A stretch of 64,000 bases of DNA, taken from NCBI RefSeq assembly GCF_002217285.1, contig NZ_MUGW01000017.1:236606-300605 (forward strand). The letters are read 5' to 3'. Source of the DNA: Flavobacterium hercynium (lineage in GTDB: Bacteria; Bacteroidota; Bacteroidia; Flavobacteriales; Flavobacteriaceae). The position numbers and the translations under genes were made by a program. Within the stretch, counting starts at the first letter, position 1. Every line of letters starts with the position of its first letter. Below, piece by piece: positions 35,615-44,840 of the stretch. Under the pieces are notes generated by a model. It searched no databases and was not told the origin of the DNA. It saw nothing but the letters and a program-made list of their open reading frames with translations.

Positions 35615-37843
35615 ATGTGCAATTTCAAATGGACTTTCCTATTGCTTTTTTGTGTCCTGACGACTTCTTTTTCTCAGACCAAAACGATAGAAAAGGGAAC
35701 TTATATTTCGACTAACAAAAGTCAAAAAATCAAACTAAATTTATTAGAAGATAACAAATACGATTTGGTTTTTTATTCGGGAGAATACAAGATCAAAGGC
35801 GATTCACTATTGTTTTCTCAAAAAGATAAAAGTGAAAATGCTTTTAATGTAACCTTCAATAAAGGTAAAAAGGCAGATAAAATAAAAGTAAAGTTTGTAG
35901 ATCCGTCTTATTATTCCTTTTATATCGGTACACAAAACGGGAATGGACCAATTAATTACACCAGACTTTCAGACATTAAAAGTAAGGTAGATCCGGAATG
36001 GAAAAGTTTAGATGTCGAATTTGATTTAGAAACACCTGCTGAATTCTTGTACTTAGTGTACGAGAAGTATCAGGAAGAAAGTCAGATTTCGAAATTTGCA
36101 ATTCCAAAAGATGCTTCAGAAATAGTGATTAAATACGAGTTGGATGCTTTAGTTAATATGAATCTTGTTGGTGTTTTTGATAAAAAAAACAATGAGTTGA
36201 AAATATCTGAAAATGGTGCACAGAATCCCTTAGTTTTTATAAACGCAAAGGATGTAAAACCAGAAGAAACTCAGAATGCCAAATCGATTACAAATGAAAA
36301 AGTTTTAAACTGGTCTTATCCGGGGAAAGAACCATTAGTAAGTGATGACTTTGGGACAGATTTTGCAGTAGACAGCAATTCTACGTATCAGAATTCTAAT
36401 TTCAACTTTAAATTTAAGATTGCAGATAATCTAAAAACAGCACTTTCAGACACTAAGGCTTCTAAAAGTAAGTTTTTAGTGGTTGGTGTTGATACTAAAA
36501 ATCCTGCTGCTAAAACAGACTTTGCTGCTTTTATAAAAGGTTTAGAAGAACAGGTTAGTTATAGCATGTACAATGGTTATGATCCTCAGTACGATGTTTT
36601 CAATTATTACCTGGCAACAGCCAACGATAAAAAATGGCTAAAAACCAATGCTATTACAAATGATCCAAGTGTTATTGTTTTAAATGGTGACGGAGAAATT
36701 TTAGCAACTGCAAAATCGAATTTGTTAGACAAAAAATCAGAGTTTAGCTATTACGATAATTTTTATAAAAGCCTGCAGGTAACCAGCGCGTTTTATGGTT
36801 TTAAAAAAGTACAGACCAATAAAAAAGCTACAGATGCTGACTTAATCACCGCTTTTCATAATGTTGCCATAACTGAATTGCCATACGATTATAACTACAG
36901 TACAGATAGCACTTATGCTGACGAAGTGACGTATTTTAAAAACGTAAAAGTAAGTCTGGACAAAAAAGAAATTAATCAGCTTTGGAAAAAAGTAATTGAA
37001 GCACATCAAAAAGATACAAAACCAAATAGATTATTGGTAGAAACCATTCTGAAAGAAATTAAAAATCAAGGGTTTTACAAGCATTTTTTTAATGAAGACA
37101 AAGTACTAAACGATACCGATTTCCTGTCAATAGATTACTTACTAAAACATTACGATGCTATTCAGCAATGGAATGTTCAGAATGAGCAGGGAGAAAATGT
37201 TTTAGCGATAGGAAACTTAAGTGCAGAAATTGCAAATGCATTACAACAAAGCACTTACATTCCACAAGAAGGAGTTGAAGGAACTGCTAATCAGGACAAA
37301 ACAAATGCAGTTTATAAAAAAATGATTGCTGCCGGAAAAGGAAATTATGATTGTTACAGAAATTATTTCGCGTTTTTAACTTCAGAAAGCGAACAAAAAG
37401 GAGATGATACACCTTTAATGAAAGAATTCAGTGCTTACTTTGACACGTACTTATCACCAGAGAAAGGAAATGTAATTCAGCGATTAGACGACATGTATGC
37501 TAATGTGGGAACAGATTACCAATATATGTATGGAGACTGGACTTCATTTAAAGATTACCATTCTAACTTAGCTAATTCTGTTGCCTGGGCAGTTACCCTA
37601 AAGCCGGAAAATGCCAGTTATATTAAAGCGGCTATTGCCTGGTCTGAGTACAGTTTACTGATTACCAAAAATAATTCATATTACTTAGATACTTTGGCTC
37701 AATTGTATTACAAAGACGGTCAAAAAAACAAAGCAATCGAAACACAGCAGCTAGCCGTTAAATTTATAAGTAGTGTTTTTGACGAACAAACAGCCACTGA
37801 AATTCGCGAAACCTTATCTAAAATGCAAAACGGAACGTATTAG
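35615..37843 (+). CDS. Secreted protein with thioredoxin-like middle region, unknown function
   Basis: This 742-residue product has a signal peptide (MCNFKWTFLLLFCVLTTSFS). The middle (about residues 280-390) looks like a thioredoxin fold (KFLVVGVDTKNPAAKTDFAA, then DPSVIVLNGDGEILATAKSN) but without a CxxC, so it is probably not a redox enzyme. The C-terminal part is helical, with a TPR-like end (SYYLDTLAQLYYKDGQKNKA). I do not recognise the family beyond this pattern, which is common in Bacteroidota secreted proteins. The in-frame TTG at 35582 overlaps the promoter, so the ATG at 35615 is preferred. It probably acts in the periplasm. Confidence 0.75.
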   Translation: MCNFKWTFLLLFCVLTTSFSQTKTIEKGTYISTNKSQKIKLNLLEDNKYDLVFYSGEYKIKGDSLLFSQKDKSENAFNVTFNKGKKADKIKVKFVDPSYYSFYIGTQNGNGPINYTRLSDIKSKVDPEWKSLDVEFDLETPAEFLYLVYEKYQEESQISKFAIPKDASEIVIKYELDALVNMNLVGVFDKKNNELKISENGAQNPLVFINAKDVKPEETQNAKSITNEKVLNWSYPGKEPLVSDDFGTDFAVDSNSTYQNSNFNFKFKIADNLKTALSDTKASKSKFLVVGVDTKNPAAKTDFAAFIKGLEEQVSYSMYNGYDPQYDVFNYYLATANDKKWLKTNAITNDPSVIVLNGDGEILATAKSNLLDKKSEFSYYDNFYKSLQVTSAFYGFKKVQTNKKATDADLITAFHNVAITELPYDYNYSTDSTYADEVTYFKNVKVSLDKKEINQLWKKVIEAHQKDTKPNRLLVETILKEIKNQGFYKHFFNEDKVLNDTDFLSIDYLLKHYDAIQQWNVQNEQGENVLAIGNLSAEIANALQQSTYIPQEGVEGTANQDKTNAVYKKMIAAGKGNYDCYRNYFAFLTSESEQKGDDTPLMKEFSAYFDTYLSPEKGNVIQRLDDMYANVGTDYQYMYGDWTSFKDYHSNLANSVAWAVTLKPENASYIKAAIAWSEYSLLITKNNSYYLDTLAQLYYKDGQKNKAIETQQLAVKFISSVFDEQTATEIRETLSKMQNGTY

Positions 37844-37867
37844 ATTTTAAATAAATTTCAATAAAAA

Positions 37868-37902
37868 CAAACCCCGACAAAATTTTACGTTGTCGGGGTT
37901 TA
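37868..37902. terminator. Two-way terminator
   Basis: AAACCCCGACAA pairs with TTGTCGGGGTTT between convergent genes; the stem is 12 bp. Confidence 0.9.
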
Positions 37903-37905
37903 CTT

Positions 37906-39669
37906 TTATTCCTTGATCCCTACCATGATCTTGATTTGGTAGTTTTGTACAATCTTTTTATTGTTTTCAAATCTACCATTTAGACTAATGTAATCAAGGC
38001 TGATTCTATATTTAGGAGTTTCTACTTTCTGTATGATTTTTTCATCTGAATTTCCATGTACTTTAAAGTCAGGATTCTGATTTACAAAATCTCTAATATT
38101 TAGTATCACCATATCCTGATTGATTTTTAATTGGATAATTCCGTTTTTTCGATAAGCAGCAATAGAATAGTTTTTGTTTTCAATTTTTGTACAATTATCA
38201 CATTGAAAATCTTCATTACTATTTACAACAAAAGCGATATCGTATCCGTGAATATTCTCCAGTTGATAATTTCCATAATAATAGTAATAGAAATTAGTAT
38301 CATCACCTTGTTGATCGTAATACGATTTGTAATCATATCCTAAAGCACCCACTATGGCATAAACATCGGGTGCTTTATCTTTTTTAAGAAGCTTTTCTAA
38401 TTTGGTTTTTGCGTACGGAACCATTACTTCAACGTCGTAATTATTTTTAAGAAACAAAACAATACTGCTTAAATCTTTTACCTCTTCAAAGGTTAGTTTT
38501 TGCTTTTCGCTTTTTTGTATGTAAGTTTCAAATCGGGACAATTGACTGTATTTTGAAACAGAATCAGCACTTTGCGGTCCACAAATAGAGAACAGTCCGG
38601 CAATACACAAACTAATAGGTATAAATTTTATTTTTGGCTGTTTTAGAATTAAAAAATAAGCAACCACGATCAATAGCCAGATAGATAATAATAAAACATA
38701 ATAGCGCTCGTGCGTAAAGCCATAAAGAGAAATTCTGTAGAGAATAGCCCAATACAATAATCCTAATAGTGGAATAAGTAAAAAATAAAACCAGCGATTG
38801 TACGTTCGGATCCAAAGATTACCGTTTTCGTTTGCGATGGGATGAATTAATAAAAAAGATAAAATCCCGCTAATGGCAAAAACTAAGACAAGATAAGATA
38901 CCCAGCCAACAGGTAATTCAGTAAAAATTACAATCTGAGCTTCGTAACAAAGTAAGATAACGAGATAAATACTAATTAAAGGAAGCAAAACAAATTGAGT
39001 AAAATTCTTAAGTCCCTTTGGGTAATTTAATACTAAAGGTTCTTCCGCATTATTGGTTTCCGGAACTCCGCTTAAAAAGAAAATGGTATTAAAGATTCCG
39101 GCGATGCTTACAAACACGTAACCGTAAATATTACGTGGCATTGTGTAAAGAAATAGTTCTTCGATGGCCAAAATCGCCAAAGCCAATCCACAATAAAGTA
39201 CTCCGCTGTACAATCCTGCCGTTAATATTTTTAGAAACAATTGTTTATTAAATTCCCAAAATTCATCTTGATTGTAGGCTTTTGGTATAAAGCCGGCAAA
39301 CGAAACGAGTAAATGCAAAGCAATATTAAGTGCTATAAACTCCATACCTTCAACAGGCGTAATATCTGTACTAAAGCTGGAAATAAAAGCAGTAATCAGG
39401 CATCCTAAAACAATACTTGCAGCATAACGATACAATTGACTTTTTTTAGCAGTTTCAAAATATAAGCTCACAGAAAGAAAGGACACCAGGCATAACGAGC
39501 ACGTCATTATAGCTTTGATGCAAAATTCTTTGGGATCATCGTATTTTTTTTCAACAAGAAGAATAGCGAAAACAGTTCCTGTAATAGCGGTTAGCGTTTC
39601 TAACGGAAATCTCAGAATGGTTCTTTTTATGCCGTGAAGTATTTTTTGCAGAGAAGGAAGTTTGCTCAT
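37906..39669 (-). CDS. DUF4153 domain-containing membrane protein
   Basis: This 587-residue protein has about ten membrane helices over residues 15-365 and a soluble C-terminal part of about 220 residues. The membrane part with paired helices and conserved charged turns (for example LSRFETYIQKSEKQ just after the last helix) fits DUF4153, a family of unknown function. The soluble tail contains a striking Tyr/Asp-rich run (DDTNFYYYYYGNYQLENIHG) and a CDNC pair (QCDNCTKIE). It is monocistronic, and nothing in the neighbourhood suggests its role. Confidence 0.75.
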   Translation of the reverse strand: MSKLPSLQKILHGIKRTILRFPLETLTAITGTVFAILLVEKKYDDPKEFCIKAIMTCSLCLVSFLSVSLYFETAKKSQLYRYAASIVLGCLITAFISSFSTDITPVEGMEFIALNIALHLLVSFAGFIPKAYNQDEFWEFNKQLFLKILTAGLYSGVLYCGLALAILAIEELFLYTMPRNIYGYVFVSIAGIFNTIFFLSGVPETNNAEEPLVLNYPKGLKNFTQFVLLPLISIYLVILLCYEAQIVIFTELPVGWVSYLVLVFAISGILSFLLIHPIANENGNLWIRTYNRWFYFLLIPLLGLLYWAILYRISLYGFTHERYYVLLLSIWLLIVVAYFLILKQPKIKFIPISLCIAGLFSICGPQSADSVSKYSQLSRFETYIQKSEKQKLTFEEVKDLSSIVLFLKNNYDVEVMVPYAKTKLEKLLKKDKAPDVYAIVGALGYDYKSYYDQQGDDTNFYYYYYGNYQLENIHGYDIAFVVNSNEDFQCDNCTKIENKNYSIAAYRKNGIIQLKINQDMVILNIRDFVNQNPDFKVHGNSDEKIIQKVETPKYRISLDYISLNGRFENNKKIVQNYQIKIMVGIKE

Positions 39670-39726
39670 TTTTTAGGTAGGTTATTTTGAACTAAAGGAA
39701 AGAAAATACCGTCTAAAAAGCAAATA

Positions 39727-39766
39727 AAATACCCCGAAGTCTAAAGGTTTAGAAATCGGGGTATTT
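39727..39766 (-). terminator. Terminator after metK
   Basis: AAATACCCCGA pairs with TCGGGGTATTT over a 18-nt loop, 65 nt after the metK stop on the minus strand. Confidence 0.75.
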
Positions 39767-39830
39767 ATAAGTAAGATTAAAAAATGTAGACTCGAAAGTC
39801 TGAGAAATTAATAATCGTATGAATTAAAAA

Positions 39831-41081
39831 TTACAATCCAAATGCAGCTTTTACTTTGTCAACAAAATCAAGTTTTTCCCAAGTAAATAATTCTACAGTA
39901 ACTGTTTTTTCATGTCCTCCCGGAGCAGAAAAAGTTTTAGTAACCACTTCTGGTTTACGTCCCATGTGTCCGTAAGCAGCAGTTTCACTATAGATAGGAT
40001 TTCTTAATTTTAAACGTTGTTCGATGAAGTAAGGACGCATATCAAAAAGTTCTTGTACTTTTTTAGCGATTTCACCGTTCGTTAAATTTACTTTAGAAGT
40101 TCCGTAAGTTTCAATGAAGATTCCCATTGGCTCAGCAACTCCAATTGCATAAGAAACCTGTACTAAAATTTCGTCAGCAACACCAGCTGCAACTAAGTTT
40201 TTAGCGATATGACGTGTAGCATAAGCAGCACTTCTGTCTACTTTACTAGGATCTTTTCCAGAGAAAGCACCACCACCGTGAGCTCCTTTACCACCGTAAG
40301 TATCAACGATGATTTTTCTTCCTGTTAAACCAGTATCACCGTGAGGTCCTCCAATAACGAATTTTCCTGTTGGGTTAATATGGTAGTTGATTTTATCATT
40401 AAATAAATGAGCGTGCGTAGGGTTTTTAGCAATGATTCTTGGAATCAAGATATCGATGATGTCTTTTTTGATTTTAGCTAACATTGTAGCCTCTTCATCA
40501 AAATCATCGTGTTGTGTAGAGATAACAATCGCATCAATACGAGTTGGTTTGTTATCATCACTGTATTCTAAAGTTACTTGTGATTTAGCATCAGGACGTA
40601 AATACGTAATCTCTTTGTTTTCGCGTCTTAAGATCGCTAATTCCTGCAATAATTTATGAGATAAATCAAGTGCCAATGGCATGTAGTTTTCAGTTTCGTT
40701 AGTTGCGTAACCAAACATCATACCTTGGTCTCCTGCACCTTGCTCTTCTGGCTTAGCTCTGTCAACACCTTGGTTAATATCTGCTGATTGCTCATGAATT
40801 GCTGAAAGAATTCCACAAGAATTCGCTTCGAACATATATTCACTTTTAGTATATCCGATTTTACGGATTACTTCACGAGCGATTTGCTGAACATCAAGAT
40901 AGGTATTAGATTTTACCTCACCGGCCAAAATTACCTGACCAGTTGTAACTAAAGTTTCGCATGCTACTTTTGAGTCAGCATCAAATGCCAAGAAGTTATC
41001 AATTAATGCATCCGAAATTTGATCTGCAACTTTGTCTGGATGCCCTTCACTAACAGATTCTGACGTAAATAAATAAGCCAT
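39831..41081 (-). CDS. metK: S-adenosylmethionine synthetase
   Basis: This 416-residue MetK makes SAM from methionine and ATP. Motifs: [18 protein letters not shown] (about residues 8-25), [12 protein letters not shown] (about 115-126), the P-loop-like [19 protein letters not shown] and [14 protein letters not shown]. The protein is about 30 residues longer than E. coli MetK, as usual in Bacteroidota. Its mRNA leader of about 165 nt holds three successive hairpins, the last of which looks like a terminator. That suggests regulation in the leader, consistent with its place at the head of a methionine region transcribed the other way. Confidence 0.97.
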   Translation of the reverse strand: MAYLFTSESVSEGHPDKVADQISDALIDNFLAFDADSKVACETLVTTGQVILAGEVKSNTYLDVQQIAREVIRKIGYTKSEYMFEANSCGILSAIHEQSADINQGVDRAKPEEQGAGDQGMMFGYATNETENYMPLALDLSHKLLQELAILRRENKEITYLRPDAKSQVTLEYSDDNKPTRIDAIVISTQHDDFDEEATMLAKIKKDIIDILIPRIIAKNPTHAHLFNDKINYHINPTGKFVIGGPHGDTGLTGRKIIVDTYGGKGAHGGGAFSGKDPSKVDRSAAYATRHIAKNLVAAGVADEILVQVSYAIGVAEPMGIFIETYGTSKVNLTNGEIAKKVQELFDMRPYFIEQRLKLRNPIYSETAAYGHMGRKPEVVTKTFSAPGGHEKTVTVELFTWEKLDFVDKVKAAFGL

Positions 41082-41124
41082 AATAATTTTTTAGATTAAA
41101 TTAAATGAGGAAAAATAATTGCTA

Positions 41125-41155
41125 AAAAAGGCTAAAGGAGAGTTTCTGCTTTAGC
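41125..41155 (-). terminator. Terminator-like hairpin in the metK leader
   Basis: On the minus strand GCTAAAG (plus 41149-41155) and CTTTAGC (plus 41131-41137) form a 7-bp stem directly followed by a run of T. It lies 50 nt before the metK ATG. Two further hairpins lie upstream (41167-41185 and 41188-41214), the latter with a perfect 9-bp stem, TTCATAATG/CATTATGAA. Attenuation by premature termination is plausible; the S-box consensus is not present. Confidence 0.5.
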
Positions 41156-41255
41156 ATTTTTTACTACTGAAATCAAATTTCTCAGTATTCATAATGAAGG
41201 TAGTCCATTATGAAGAGGTTGCAATCAGTTCAAATTTTTCCTCCGTATTCGCGTG

Positions 41256-41284
41256 CAAAGTTATAAAACCATTTTGATTTGCAA
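41256..41284 (-). promoter_or_regulatory. Promoter of metK
   Basis: On the minus strand TTG (plus 41282-41284), 18 nt, then TAACTTTG (plus 41256-41263), an exact -7 box. It implies a 5' leader of about 165 nt. Confidence 0.7.
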
Positions 41285-41374
41285 ATCAAAGTTCTGTATT
41301 TTTTTATTTTAATGTGCAGAAATTTAACATAGCACAGTAATTTGATAGGGTAATAGAATTATTTTTAGTTTTTA

Positions 41375-41406
41375 TTTGGCTGATTAAAAAATAGTTCGCA
41401 CATTTG
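41375..41406 (+). promoter_or_regulatory. Candidate promoter of leader 1 and the TonB receptor
   Basis: TTTG (41375-41378), 20 nt, then CACATTTG (41399-41406). The second box differs from TAnnTTTG in the first base only. Transcription would start about 17 nt before the leader ATG. Confidence 0.4.
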
Positions 41407-41430
41407 CCACTCCAGAAAAATAGAACAAAA

Positions 41431-41496
41431 ATGAAATTAACAGTATGTATGATGTCTTGTAAGATGCCGGAGCTTTCCGCAGAGACGCTATTGTAG
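41431..41496 (+). CDS. Leader peptide 1 (Met/Cys-rich), upstream of TonB receptor
   Basis: This is a 21-codon frame in a short transcript leader. Residues 5-13 are VCMMSCKMP, so five of nine codons around here are Cys or Met (Cys6, Met7, Met8, Cys10, Met12). It is followed 25 nt later by a strong terminator (41521-41550). The sequence GCAGAG within its last codons (41479-41484) is identical to the 3' arm of that terminator and can pair with its 5' arm (41524-41529). A ribosome waiting at the Cys/Met codons would leave this segment free to form the antiterminator; one that reaches the stop codon would cover it and let the terminator form. The role is inferred from this layout and from two similar leaders at 44727 and 48003. 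Confidence 0.7.
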   Translation: MKLTVCMMSCKMPELSAETLL

Positions 41497-41520
41497 TTTT
41501 TTTTTCAAACATATATATAG

Positions 41521-41550
41521 AACCTCTGCTAACCGCAGAGGTTTTTTTTA
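41521..41550 (+). terminator. Attenuator terminator in front of the TonB receptor
   Basis: AACCTCTGC (41521-41529) pairs perfectly with GCAGAGGTT (41535-41543), loop TAACC, then a run of T. It stands between leader peptide 1 and the receptor start at 41614, so it can control read-through into the receptor. Confidence 0.85.
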
Positions 41551-41613
41551 TTTCAAAAAACAACGAAACTGTAAAATTTTAGAAACAAAATAGTAACTAA
41601 TCAAAATAAAATA

Positions 41614-44460
41614 ATGAAAAAAAATGTATTTGTAGTTTTAGGTCTTGTGGCTTTTTCAGCAGCTTATGCACAGGAAAACGTTACGCAAAAAGATACTTTA
41701 CAAACCAATGAATTATCAGAAGTGTCCATTATAGGGTCAAGAGGTAAAAATCGTGTAAAGACCGATGTACCTGTGCCAATTGATATTTTTAATATTGCCG
41801 ATATTACAAAAGGGGCGCCTCAAACCAGCGTTAACCAGATTTTAAATTACGTAGCACCTTCCTTTACCAGTAACCCTACTTCAACAGCAGACGGAACAGA
41901 CCACGTTGATCCGGCACAATTAAGAGGTTTAGGACCAGACCAGGTTTTAATTCTGGTAAACGGTAAACGAAGACACACAAGTTCGCTGGTAAACATTAAC
42001 GGTTCACCGGGAAGAGGTTCAGTAGGAACAGATTTAAATGCTATTCCGTCTTTTGCCATTGAAAGAATTGAGGTTCTGCGAGATGGAGCAGCAGCACAAT
42101 ATGGTTCTGATGCTATTGCGGGTGTTATCAATATAGTACTAAAAAAGAACGCTAAGTATTTATCAGGAGATGTGCAGTACGGAGCCAACTTGTCTTCAGG
42201 TTCTAATAATTTTAGAGGAGGAGCAGATGGAGAAACGGTACAAGCTGACTTAAATTACGGAACATCATTAGGTAAAGAAGGCAGTTTTCTAAACCTTACT
42301 GGAAGCGTTGTTACCAGACAGGCAACCAGCAGAGCAGGAATCAGAAACAATGCTATTTTTAATGGTTATAACGCTGTAGAGTATAGAGCAGCACAAAACG
42401 GTGTAGATGTAAACTCACTATTTAGCAACATCAACGCAACGCCAAATTCAGGACAGATTATAAGCACTTTGCAGCAATATGCGCCACAGGTAAGTTATTT
42501 TACTCCGGCTCAGCAAACCGCTATTTCGTCTGCAACAACCATTGCACAATTGCAGACAGCGTTAAATTTTGATGCAACCAATAATGAAATCGGTTACAGA
42601 GGACAACAGAGAAGCGACTATAATATGAGTGTTGGACAGTCGCAATTGGCTTCAGGACAACTTTATTACAATGCACAATATCCAATCAATGACGTAACAT
42701 CTGTGTACTCTTTTGGTGGATTCTCACATAGAAACGGAAAATCGTATGCTTTTAACCGACTTCCAAATGGAGCTGGAACTTTTACACAAGTTTCTGCTAA
42801 CGGATTTTTGCCGGAAATCGAATCTGCTATCTTAGATGCTTCTGCAGCAGTTGGAGTAACTACTAAATTATTCGGATTTGATACTGATATTAGTTCAAAC
42901 TTGGGTTCAAACTCATTTAAGTATGATGTAAACAATAGTATCAATGCTACTTTAGGAACCAATTCACCTTCTAGTTTTTATGCCGGTAAAGTTTCGTTTT
43001 TACAAAGTACGACCAATTTAGATTTAACTAAAAAGTTCGATGTGTTGTCTGGATTAAACGTAGCCTTTGGTGGAGAATTCAGATATGAAAATTATCAGAT
43101 CAAATCGGGAGAAGAAGCTTCTTACGGATTATATGATACCAATGGCGATTTAGTTTCGGGAATCTTACCAAGCAATTCACCTTTAATTGTAACAGACTTT
43201 TTTGGAAACAAACGTGGAGCAGGAGCGCAGGGGTTCTCAGGATTTCAACCTTCTGATGCTAAAGAAAAAGACAGAAAAAGTGGTGCAGCTTATGTAGATT
43301 TAGAATTGAACGTAACAGAAAAATGGCTTTTGAACGGAGCAGCGCGTTTCGAGAACTTTTCAGATTTTGGAAGTAAAGTGATCTTCAAATTAGCGTCTCT
43401 TTTAAAACTGACAGATAATATTAACTGGAGAATTTCAGGACAAACAGGATTTAGAGCACCTTCATTACAACAAAAATATTTTGAAGCAAGTTCAACTCAA
43501 TTTATAAGTGGTTCACCTTATCAGGTAGGTTATTTTACTAACGATTCTGAAGCTGCGAAAAGTATTGGAGTGGAAAACTTAAAGCCGGAAACATCAAAAA
43601 GTATTAGTACAGGATTTACATTCAAAATTCCAGATGCCAATCTTACGATCTCAACAGATGCTTACTTTACAAGAATAGACGACAGAGTAGTGTTAACGGG
43701 GCAATATACAAGACCAACAGATGCACAAATCTCGGCAGGAACATCGCAAACACAAATAGATGCGTTGACATTGTTCCAACAAGCCTTTGATTTAAAAGGA
43801 GTGGAAAGAGCTTCGTTCTGGACCAACGGAATCAACTCTGAAACAAAAGGTTTTGATGTTGTAGTTTCACATAAATATAATGTAATTCAGGATTTTACAA
43901 TCAGAAATGATTTTGCACTAAGTTATAATACAACAAAAAGAGTAGGAGCATTAAATGTGCCGCAATCTATTATCGATGCAGGTGGCGATCCATATATTTA
44001 TTCGTTCTTTCCGGAGTCAAGCAGAATTTATTTAGAAGAAGCAATTCCAAAATTAAAAGCCAATCTTACGACAACCTTCAATATCAAAAAGTTAGACATT
44101 TATTTAAGAAACAGCTATTTTGGTAAAGTAACAGATCCGGGAGCAACGGATGTTAATTTAGACGGATCATCTTCTGTTTACGAGCATCCGGAATACAGCG
44201 CAAAAATAGTTACAGACTTATCTTTAGGATATCAGATCAGCGAAAACTTCAGACTAACACTTGGGGTTAATAATATAGGAGACGTTTATCCGGACAGAAA
44301 CAATCCTGCAACGCCTGCCTTTACGAATACAACACCAACATTGTCTCCGGCACCAAGCGTAGATTTGACAAACGCGAATCAGTTTGCCTATTCAAGAGCC
44401 GTTTCTCAATTTGGATTAAACGGAAGATTTGGTTTCGCACGTTTAAGTTTTAAATTCTAA
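41614..44460 (+). CDS. TonB-dependent outer-membrane receptor
   Basis: This 948-residue receptor has a signal peptide (MKKNVFVVLGLVAFSAAYAQ). A TonB-box-like N-terminus follows (NELSEVSIIGSRGKNR), then the plug domain (about 50-170; PAQLRGLGPDQVLILVNGKR, IERIEVLRDGAAAQYGSDAI, AGVINIVLKK). The 22-strand barrel ends in FGLNGRFGFARLSFKF. It lacks the carboxypeptidase-like domain and a SusD partner, so it resembles small-molecule or metal-complex receptors rather than SusC. The Met/Cys attenuator in front of it, and the methionine genes beside it, suggest uptake of a sulfur compound or a methionine/B12-linked nutrient; the substrate itself is not readable. Confidence 0.9.
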   Translation: MKKNVFVVLGLVAFSAAYAQENVTQKDTLQTNELSEVSIIGSRGKNRVKTDVPVPIDIFNIADITKGAPQTSVNQILNYVAPSFTSNPTSTADGTDHVDPAQLRGLGPDQVLILVNGKRRHTSSLVNINGSPGRGSVGTDLNAIPSFAIERIEVLRDGAAAQYGSDAIAGVINIVLKKNAKYLSGDVQYGANLSSGSNNFRGGADGETVQADLNYGTSLGKEGSFLNLTGSVVTRQATSRAGIRNNAIFNGYNAVEYRAAQNGVDVNSLFSNINATPNSGQIISTLQQYAPQVSYFTPAQQTAISSATTIAQLQTALNFDATNNEIGYRGQQRSDYNMSVGQSQLASGQLYYNAQYPINDVTSVYSFGGFSHRNGKSYAFNRLPNGAGTFTQVSANGFLPEIESAILDASAAVGVTTKLFGFDTDISSNLGSNSFKYDVNNSINATLGTNSPSSFYAGKVSFLQSTTNLDLTKKFDVLSGLNVAFGGEFRYENYQIKSGEEASYGLYDTNGDLVSGILPSNSPLIVTDFFGNKRGAGAQGFSGFQPSDAKEKDRKSGAAYVDLELNVTEKWLLNGAARFENFSDFGSKVIFKLASLLKLTDNINWRISGQTGFRAPSLQQKYFEASSTQFISGSPYQVGYFTNDSEAAKSIGVENLKPETSKSISTGFTFKIPDANLTISTDAYFTRIDDRVVLTGQYTRPTDAQISAGTSQTQIDALTLFQQAFDLKGVERASFWTNGINSETKGFDVVVSHKYNVIQDFTIRNDFALSYNTTKRVGALNVPQSIIDAGGDPYIYSFFPESSRIYLEEAIPKLKANLTTTFNIKKLDIYLRNSYFGKVTDPGATDVNLDGSSSVYEHPEYSAKIVTDLSLGYQISENFRLTLGVNNIGDVYPDRNNPATPAFTNTTPTLSPAPSVDLTNANQFAYSRAVSQFGLNGRFGFARLSFKF

Positions 44461-44580
44461 GAAAGAAACACGAATTTCGCTAATTGTCACTAATTCATTT
44501 GTGAAATTAATATCACAAACAAAATTAACCACTAGGATTTGTGCAAATTGGTGAAATTCGTGTTTAAAACTTATTTATAT
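44461..44580. repeat. Inverted repeat after the TonB receptor gene
   Basis: AAACACGAATTTCGCTAATT (44466-44485) is mirrored by AAATTGGTGAAATTCGTGTTT-like sequence at 44545-44565 (AATTGGTGAAATTCGTGTTT), with further related words between. A long hairpin here could stabilise or end the receptor mRNA. Confidence 0.55.
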
Positions 44581-44656
44581 ATGTGTCAAGATTATAGGGT
44601 TTAAAAGAGTCTACAAGCTTTTTATAATCTTTTAAATGTTAAATATTAATTTTTGT

Positions 44657-44688
44657 TTTGGTAGTTAAATAAATACTTATTATATTTA
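44657..44688 (+). promoter_or_regulatory. Candidate promoter of the leader 2 / metY transcript
   Basis: TTTG (44657-44660), 20 nt, then TATATTTA (44681-44688), one base off the -7 consensus. It lies 39 nt before the leader ATG. Confidence 0.45.
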
Positions 44689-44726
44689 CTCTATCAAATT
44701 AGTCGAATTAAAATAAACTTAAAAAA

Positions 44727-44813
44727 ATGAACGCAATAGCAAACAAAATGATGATATGTTGTATAATGCCAAAGTGCATCCCACATTTGCTATTGCCAAA
44801 AGTAGAAGAGTAG
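44727..44813 (+). CDS. Leader peptide 2 (Met/Cys-rich), upstream of metY
   Basis: This is a 28-codon frame. Residues 8-17 are MMICCIMPKC: Met8, Met9, Cys11, Cys12, Met14 and Cys17, three Met and three Cys in ten codons. The end of the frame contains CCAAAAG (44796-44802), which can pair with CTTTTGG (44846-44852), the 5' arm of the terminator that follows the stop codon by 27 nt. The segment lies 19 nt after the last Cys codon and 9 nt before the stop, as needed for ribosome-controlled attenuation. It is too short for usual gene finders. The function is inferred from the layout and its likeness to leaders 1 and 3; MP(K) after the Met/Cys cluster is shared with leader 1. Confidence 0.75.
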   Translation: MNAIANKMMICCIMPKCIPHLLLPKVEE

Positions 44814-44840
44814 ATCTTTGTTATAGAGTTAACAACTATT

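Larger units (their letters stand above)
41082..41430. other. 349-nt region between metK and the leader of the TonB receptor
   Basis: It contains the metK leader (41082-41250, minus strand), the metK promoter (41256-41284, minus) and a plus-strand promoter candidate for the leader ORF at 41431 (41375-41406). No larger reading frame is supported. Confidence 0.6.

Noticed and set aside
41182-41208. Tyrosine leader peptide (three Tyr codons) in the metK leader
   Set aside because: Nine codons only, and tyrosine has no clear link to metK; the frame coincides with a hairpin arm. Kept only as part of the metK leader finding.
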